Source: Symsagittifera roscoffensis
Taxonomy: Eukaryota; Xenacoelomorpha; Acoela; Convolutidae
Direction of reading: 5' to 3'
DNA: 64,000 bases
Assembly: GCF_963678635.1 (NCBI RefSeq)
Contig: NC_087066.1
Span: forward strand, 37,557,755 to 37,621,754
This document shows, one piece after another, positions 60,312 to 64,000 of the stretch; positions within the stretch are counted from its first letter, which is position 1, and each line of letters begins with the position of its first letter. The notes beneath the pieces are model-generated. The model saw only the letters and a program-made list of their open reading frames with translations. It was not told where the DNA came from and did no database searches. Made by a program: the position numbers and the translations under genes.

Positions 60312-61432
60312 GTGTATGATAATCCTGAGTATGGGTTATAAAATGTGATGTAACCAATTATCTTTTTGGTATATCTGTCGTATTTATATATTACTTCAGT
60401 GGTTATAAATGGTGGTGGTAGTGATTGAGCTGTTATGTTTGGTGGATTTAATGGGTAGGGATGTTGAGTAATGTTGTTTAATTTAACTGTGATTTCAAAC
60501 TTTAATTGTAAACTGTTTTGTTGGAGTATTTGGATATTGTGATCACGGATATCGTCGTGAATGTCTTGTCGGTATTGTAATCTATTAAGTGCCCAGTTGT
60601 GAAGGCGATTTTTTTCTAGATGTTGTCCAAATAATGGTGGAGGGGCTGTAAATGTATTCCAATCTAGTCTTAAAGGGATATTTGTTGATGATTGTTCTCG
60701 ATATCTGGCGTCGAGATTATTTGGAAAATTTAAGTTAAAAGGTGGTGGTGAAATCTGGCTTATTGATGGTGTTGATGGTAGTGATAATGTTTCTGGTAGT
60801 GATGAGGATGTTGTTGTATCCGTAGAAATATCTATTGGATCATTGACTAAATTTAGTTCACCTTGTGTAAATGAATGTGTTGTCCAATATGGTAGTCGTG
60901 ATGCCTGGTTTGGGGGGTTAAAGGGATTTTCACGTATTTGTTCAGATGTTGGTGTTGAACCTAAGTAATCTGATGGTAGGCTTGAGGTGCTACGTTGTGA
61001 AAGAAGCGTAGGGGTTTCTGGTAATATACCAATGGGGTTTTCTGGAGTGTTTTGTGATGGGGATTGAGGTATATCAAAATGAACTCGGGGAGTTTGAAAA
61101 TTTCTGTTTCGTCGAGGATGTATAATTTGTCTATTTATTTCGACTGTATTCTGGTTTTGACTAGGATTTCTTATTCTACTTAATTCTTGTGGTAGTGTTG
61201 GGTATAAGTTATATGTTGGTTCGCTTAGAGGTGCTTGTCGTTGAACTGGTTCTAGTGGTTCTGATAAACGAGCGTGTCGTTCTTCAAAAGTGTATGGGTT
61301 ATCTTGAAAGGAAATTCGTGTAGATGTTTGAGGATTTTGGGTAGTTGAAGGTGCTGTTGGATTATCTTGGGATGATGTCGGTGAAGACTGATTTTGTGAC
61401 TGTTGGGTAGCAATTTTTGATAGTTTTTTGGT
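60299..61432 (-). CDS. 377-codon virus-like open frame lacking any ATG
   Basis: Between the TAG at 61433-61435 and the TAA at 60299-60301 the frame is fully open, yet contains no methionine codon at all. The N-terminal two thirds are Ser/Pro/Thr/Gln/Asn-rich and probably disordered. The last ~130 residues look folded (HNWALNRLQYRQDIHDDIRD, then YKYDRYTKKIIGYITFYNPY). With no start codon, it must be reached by splicing, frameshifting or a non-AUG start, or be a dead exon. It lies between the small membrane protein and the glycoprotein, and overlaps the ATG of the glycoprotein leader by a few bases. No family is recognised. Confidence 0.55.
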   Translation of the reverse strand, partial: TKKLSKIATQQSQNQSSPTSSQDNPTAPSTTQNPQTSTRISFQDNPYTFEERHARLSEPLEPVQRQAPLSEPTYNLYPTLPQELSRIRNPSQNQNTVEINRQIIHPRRNRNFQTPRVHFDIPQSPSQNTPENPIGILPETPTLLSQRSTSSLPSDYLGSTPTSEQIRENPFNPPNQASRLPYWTTHSFTQGELNLVNDPIDISTDTTTSSSLPETLSLPSTPSISQISPPPFNLNFPNNLDARYREQSSTNIPLRLDWNTFTAPPPLFGQHLEKNRLHNWALNRLQYRQDIHDDIRDHNIQILQQNSLQLKFEITVKLNNITQHPYPLNPPNITAQSLPPPFITTEVIYKYDRYTKKIIGYITFYNPYSGLSYTCIF

Positions 61433-61440
61433 CTATTCTT

Positions 61441-61629
61441 TTAGTGAAAAAGTTTATGTTTATTATAGTATTCTTCTAAGAAAAGAATTAGGAGGATTGT
61501 TGCTAGAGCGAATGTGATGATTGCTTTCTTTATACATTTGCATATGGTCAAAATGAGGGATGATAGAAATGTTATGAAAATTACAAATAGTAGAAAAATA
61601 TCAGTTCTACTGAAAATAGTTCGGATCAT
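61441..61629 (-). CDS. 62-aa two-span membrane protein of the viral block
   Basis: It starts at ATG 61629. Two hydrophobic stretches (IFLLFVIFITFLSSLILTIC and AIITFALATILLILFL) are separated by a basic CKCIKK turn; the C-terminus is polar (EEYYNKHKLFH). This is viroporin-like in size and layout, but that comparison is only architectural. It ends six bases before the open region of the next frame. It is the most upstream frame seen in the block. Confidence 0.5.
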   Translation of the reverse strand: MIRTIFSRTDIFLLFVIFITFLSSLILTICKCIKKAIITFALATILLILFLEEYYNKHKLFH

Positions 61630-62270
61630 TTAGACAAGTTGTATGAATCGTACCTGTGGATATAATCAAGGGTTTTTGAAAGTTGGAGAAATAGTTCGGA
61701 TATAGTGTAGAAAATTTAAAAAATATTACAAAAAATGATTAAGATTATTAGAAAAGGTTCAAGGATATCAAAAAGAAATATTATGAAAGTTTCAAGTATC
61801 GTAAAAAATTGTTTAAGGTTTGTGATAATTTTAGTGACTGTTTGATAGAAGAGCATTTAAGATAGTTTAGATCAGGTTCCACATTGTCCAATAAAGTTGT
61901 TTAAAACTACACAAAACAGGTTTTCTAAATGAATTTTGAAAGTAGTCGATCTAAGCCCAATAAATTTGCTCTTGGACTATAGAGGGACCTAATCAACTCT
62001 AAAGATCTTTAACGAGCCTTGTCTAACTTGATCGGAGACTCATGTTAACTTGATCGAATAAACAAATAACCTTTCGGTGTTGTTTGAGTCTGTTGAGAAG
62101 GTGCAGTTCTCGTGCCAGCACCTATGCCGACAGCAGTCGTGAAAAGTGGATAAATTTGTGTTCCTGTCTGGATTAAACAACACACACTCCTCTCTCTCGT
62201 TGCACTTTCGCAGCAGAATATATAAGCTAGCCCATTTTTATTTTTGAGTTAAAATTCAGTCGACAAAAAA
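61630..62270. other. Region upstream of the viral block
   Basis: It contains the right copy of the 20-bp repeat. A TATATAAG box at 62219-62226 points along the + strand, away from the block. No gene and no recognisable long terminal repeat are seen. Confidence 0.4.
61863..61882 (+). repeat. 20-bp direct repeat, right copy
   Basis: TAGTTTAGATCAGGTTCCAC, identical to 54275-54294. It is just upstream of the small membrane-protein frame of the viral block. Confidence 0.8.
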
Positions 62271-62330
62271 GCAAGACTGCTCTCAAAGCGAAAGCACTAA
62301 GTGTTTCAACTGCCCGTTAAGGTTTATGGA
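62271..62330 (+). repeat. Diverged copy of the 67-nt structured repeat
   Basis: GCAAGACTGCTCTCAAAGCG, then CAACTGCCCGTTAAGGTTTA matches the 67-nt family, but the closing GAGCAGT arm is lost. Confidence 0.55.
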
Positions 62331-62430
62331 CCCTTTTCCGACCATTTTTTTTACATTGATAAAGCTGAAAACTTTGAAAAAAATGAAAAAACTAATTGTT
62401 TTTTTTTTGAATTTTCTTTTTGTTTTTGAT

Positions 62431-62809
62431 CAGGGGCAGATTTAGAGGGGGGGTGGCGTGGGGGGGGGGGGGGTTTGGGCGGACGCCTTTTTTGAGGGAT
62501 TCGACCCCTGCCGACCCAAAGGGTCCCCCCTTTGATACTTTTTCAGAAATCCATTTTTGGCCGACCGACCCTAAAATTTTTCTAAAGGCGCCTTTGGCGC
62601 CAATATATACTAACTTTGAGGGGGAGCGCGCGCCAAAAAAAACGCGATTTTTTGTCAAAATTTTTCAAAAAGTGCCCAAAATAGGGGCAAAACAGTGCTT
62701 TGGGAAAGCTCGAAAAATCAATTTGGTTGACCTAAATAAAAGGTCGTCAAAATTTTGGAAAATTTTTTGAAAATCCGCCCCCCTCGAGAAAATTCTAGAT
62801 CCGCCCCTG
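62431..62809 (+). mobile_element. Full-length hAT-type MITE
   Basis: Termini are CAGGGGCAGATTTAGAG and CTAGATCCGCCCCTG. Flanks TTTTTGAT (left) and TTTTTGAC (right) match at 7 of 8 bases, an 8-bp hAT-type target duplication. The GGCGCCTTTGGCGCC palindrome and AAAGCTCGAAAAATCAATTT are present. Compared with the 8039 copy, the GCCTGCGGCGCAG segment is deleted. Confidence 0.85.
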
Positions 62810-62817
62810 TTTTTGAC

Positions 62818-63693
62818 AACCTTTCCCTATTAAATACAATGTAACGAAAGCAGCATACAGCAAGATATTGATGGAACCAATTAGTTTCCTCATGTCAGTG
62901 TGGAACAATTTCTGAGCCTGATTAAACGGCCGCTTAGATCTAGAAACTCTCCCTTTTAGATCTAGAAACTCTCTCTTTATTTCTTCCGTGCCTCTCATAT
63001 TTTGTTCTTGCTGTCTATTTAATTACTCTCCCTATCCAACTTACCTCCCTGACCACCGTTACACCCTTCACCCGTTTACACTTACGCCCCCCCCCACTCA
63101 CCCCCCTACGCTTACTCTTCTTTACATCCCCCCACTTAACACCCCTCCCACTGAATGTTCCGACAGTCTTTTAAGGTATATGAAGCAGTGTTTGCTTTTA
63201 AAAAATATGAATTTTTCGAGAAAAAAAATTACATCAAAAAATTTACATTTCATCGAAAAAAAAAATCCCGTAATATACCTAGTAAATGTTCTAATTCAGA
63301 TCTGAAAAAAAATTTTCAGATCTAAACTGCAGTTCTCAAATGTGTTGTGAAATGTTAAAATAACGCTTTGATACTTTAGGATCTGAAAAATCAATGTTTC
63401 TGACACAATTTTTGTTATTTTAGTGTCTTTTGGGTTTGATAGCTTCTGCTATCTACTAGCAGCTACTCAGCAAAGTCTCCAATCAGAAATAGCTGGAATA
63501 TGTTTCCCAAAGCATGCCATAAGCATTGGAACGCATAAGTAGCGCAGGAAAATCTAAGATTTGGTAGGTCTTCCAAAAATTACTGAAAATTATTGACAAC
63601 AATTGAAAAAAAAATTTAGTCTGAAAAAAAAATTTGTGAAAAAATTCCGAAGTTAGTTTAACGCTAGTTAAACTAAATACAATTGAAAATAGA
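62818..63693. other. No gene seen
   Basis: A C-rich low-complexity stretch (CCCCCCACTCACCCCCCTAC) lies near 63090-63150, followed by a fragment of the 67-nt repeat (TTTTAAGGTATATGAAGCAG) at about 63170-63189. No supported gene. Confidence 0.5.
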
Positions 63694-63760
63694 ACAAGAC
63701 TGCTCGTATCAGGGCGAAGTTCTGAATGTTCCCACTGCCTTTTAAGGTCTATGAAGCAGT
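63694..63760 (+). repeat. 67-nt structured repeat, copy B
   Basis: The outer stem ACTGCT/AGCAGT is kept. The inner stem CAGGGC/GTTCTG uses G-U pairs where copy C has G-C, consistent with RNA pairing. CCTTTTAAGG is intact. Confidence 0.65.
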
Positions 63761-63790
63761 AATAACATGAAAAACTTAGATGTAAAAAAA

Positions 63791-63857
63791 ACAAGACTGC
63801 TTGTATCAGGGCAAAGCCCTGAGCGTTCCGACTGCTTATTAAGGTTTATGGAGCAGT
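63791..63857 (+). repeat. 67-nt structured repeat, copy C
   Basis: The outer stem ACTGCT/AGCAGT and a perfect inner stem CAGGGC-AAA-GCCCTG are present. The third stem is weakened (CTTATTAAGG). It is followed by AATAACAT and A-rich sequence, as is copy B. The remaining bases to 64000 show nothing recognisable. Confidence 0.65.
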
Positions 63858-64000
63858 AATAACATTGAATGAAATAAAACAAAAATTTTTTTTTTTTAAA
63901 TTTGAAATTTTTATGAAAATCATCTCCCCACACGCCATATAAATTACAAAAGGATTGATTTCTCTCCTTGTAACAAATCAATTACGGCAAATAAGCTTCT

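Noticed and set aside
53900-62200. Long terminal repeats around the viral block
   Set aside because: Comparison by eye of 53900-54345 with 61860-62200 shows only the 20-bp repeat; no extended similarity or clear primer-binding site.
62219-62261. TATATAAG plus TCAGTC as an arthropod-style core promoter
   Set aside because: The spacing (~39 bp) is too long, and it points away from the viral genes; probably chance in AT-rich DNA.

Overview
The window looks like nuclear DNA of an AT-rich eukaryote, most likely an invertebrate animal. Host genes are split by GT-AG introns, intergenic space is long, and much of the sequence is transposon-derived: hAT-type MITEs, MULE remnants, a decayed reverse transcriptase and several terminal-inverted-repeat (TIR) families. 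No bacterial-style operons, tRNA or rRNA genes, or CRISPR arrays are visible. A 200-base N gap lies at 13801-14000. The species cannot be named from the sequence.

Layout. 92-577 is a possible terminal coding exon. 1361-6180 is a tandem array of four ~1.21-kb units, each made of seven diverged ~170-bp monomers (a higher-order-repeat satellite). 6761-7208 holds a possible Elongin-A-like retrocopy. 8554-12150 (-) is the best host gene: a four-exon SAM-dependent methyltransferase-like protein with a probable N-terminal membrane anchor. 13-17 kb holds three unrecognised + strand candidate exons among repeats. 18.3-33.6 kb is a tandem array of MULE-related units carrying hAT-type MITEs and three broken transposase C-terminal regions; it includes a nearly perfect 1447-bp tandem duplication. 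36.5-43.4 kb is a nearly identical 3.4-kb tandem duplication. Each copy contains a hAT-like element with an 8-bp target duplication, a perfect 77-nt palindrome and, on the minus strand, a short terminal coding exon. That exon is in phase with a transmembrane exon at 51464-51585, so one host membrane-protein gene with two alternative last exons probably spans 39-52 kb. 44-53 kb is otherwise transposon debris.

The most unusual part is 55888-61629 (-): four tightly packed, partly overlapping reading frames that look viral. In transcription order they are a 62-aa two-span membrane protein, a 377-codon open frame with no ATG, an ~850-codon fusion-glycoprotein-like frame (best guess: related to Jingchuvirales/chuvirus glycoproteins, class III, gB-like), and a 602-aa protein of unknown family starting in an ATGA overlap. 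A signal-peptide-like 19-codon ORF lies just upstream of the glycoprotein and in frame with it, separated by one TAA. No polymerase, protease or integrase is visible nearby. A 20-bp direct repeat brackets the block at 54275 and 61863. The block may be a captured virus segment, or the 3' part of an env-carrying retroelement that lost its pol gene.

A 67-nt element predicted to fold into a three-stem structure occurs three times in nearly intact form (53601, 63694, 63791) and in diverged form elsewhere.
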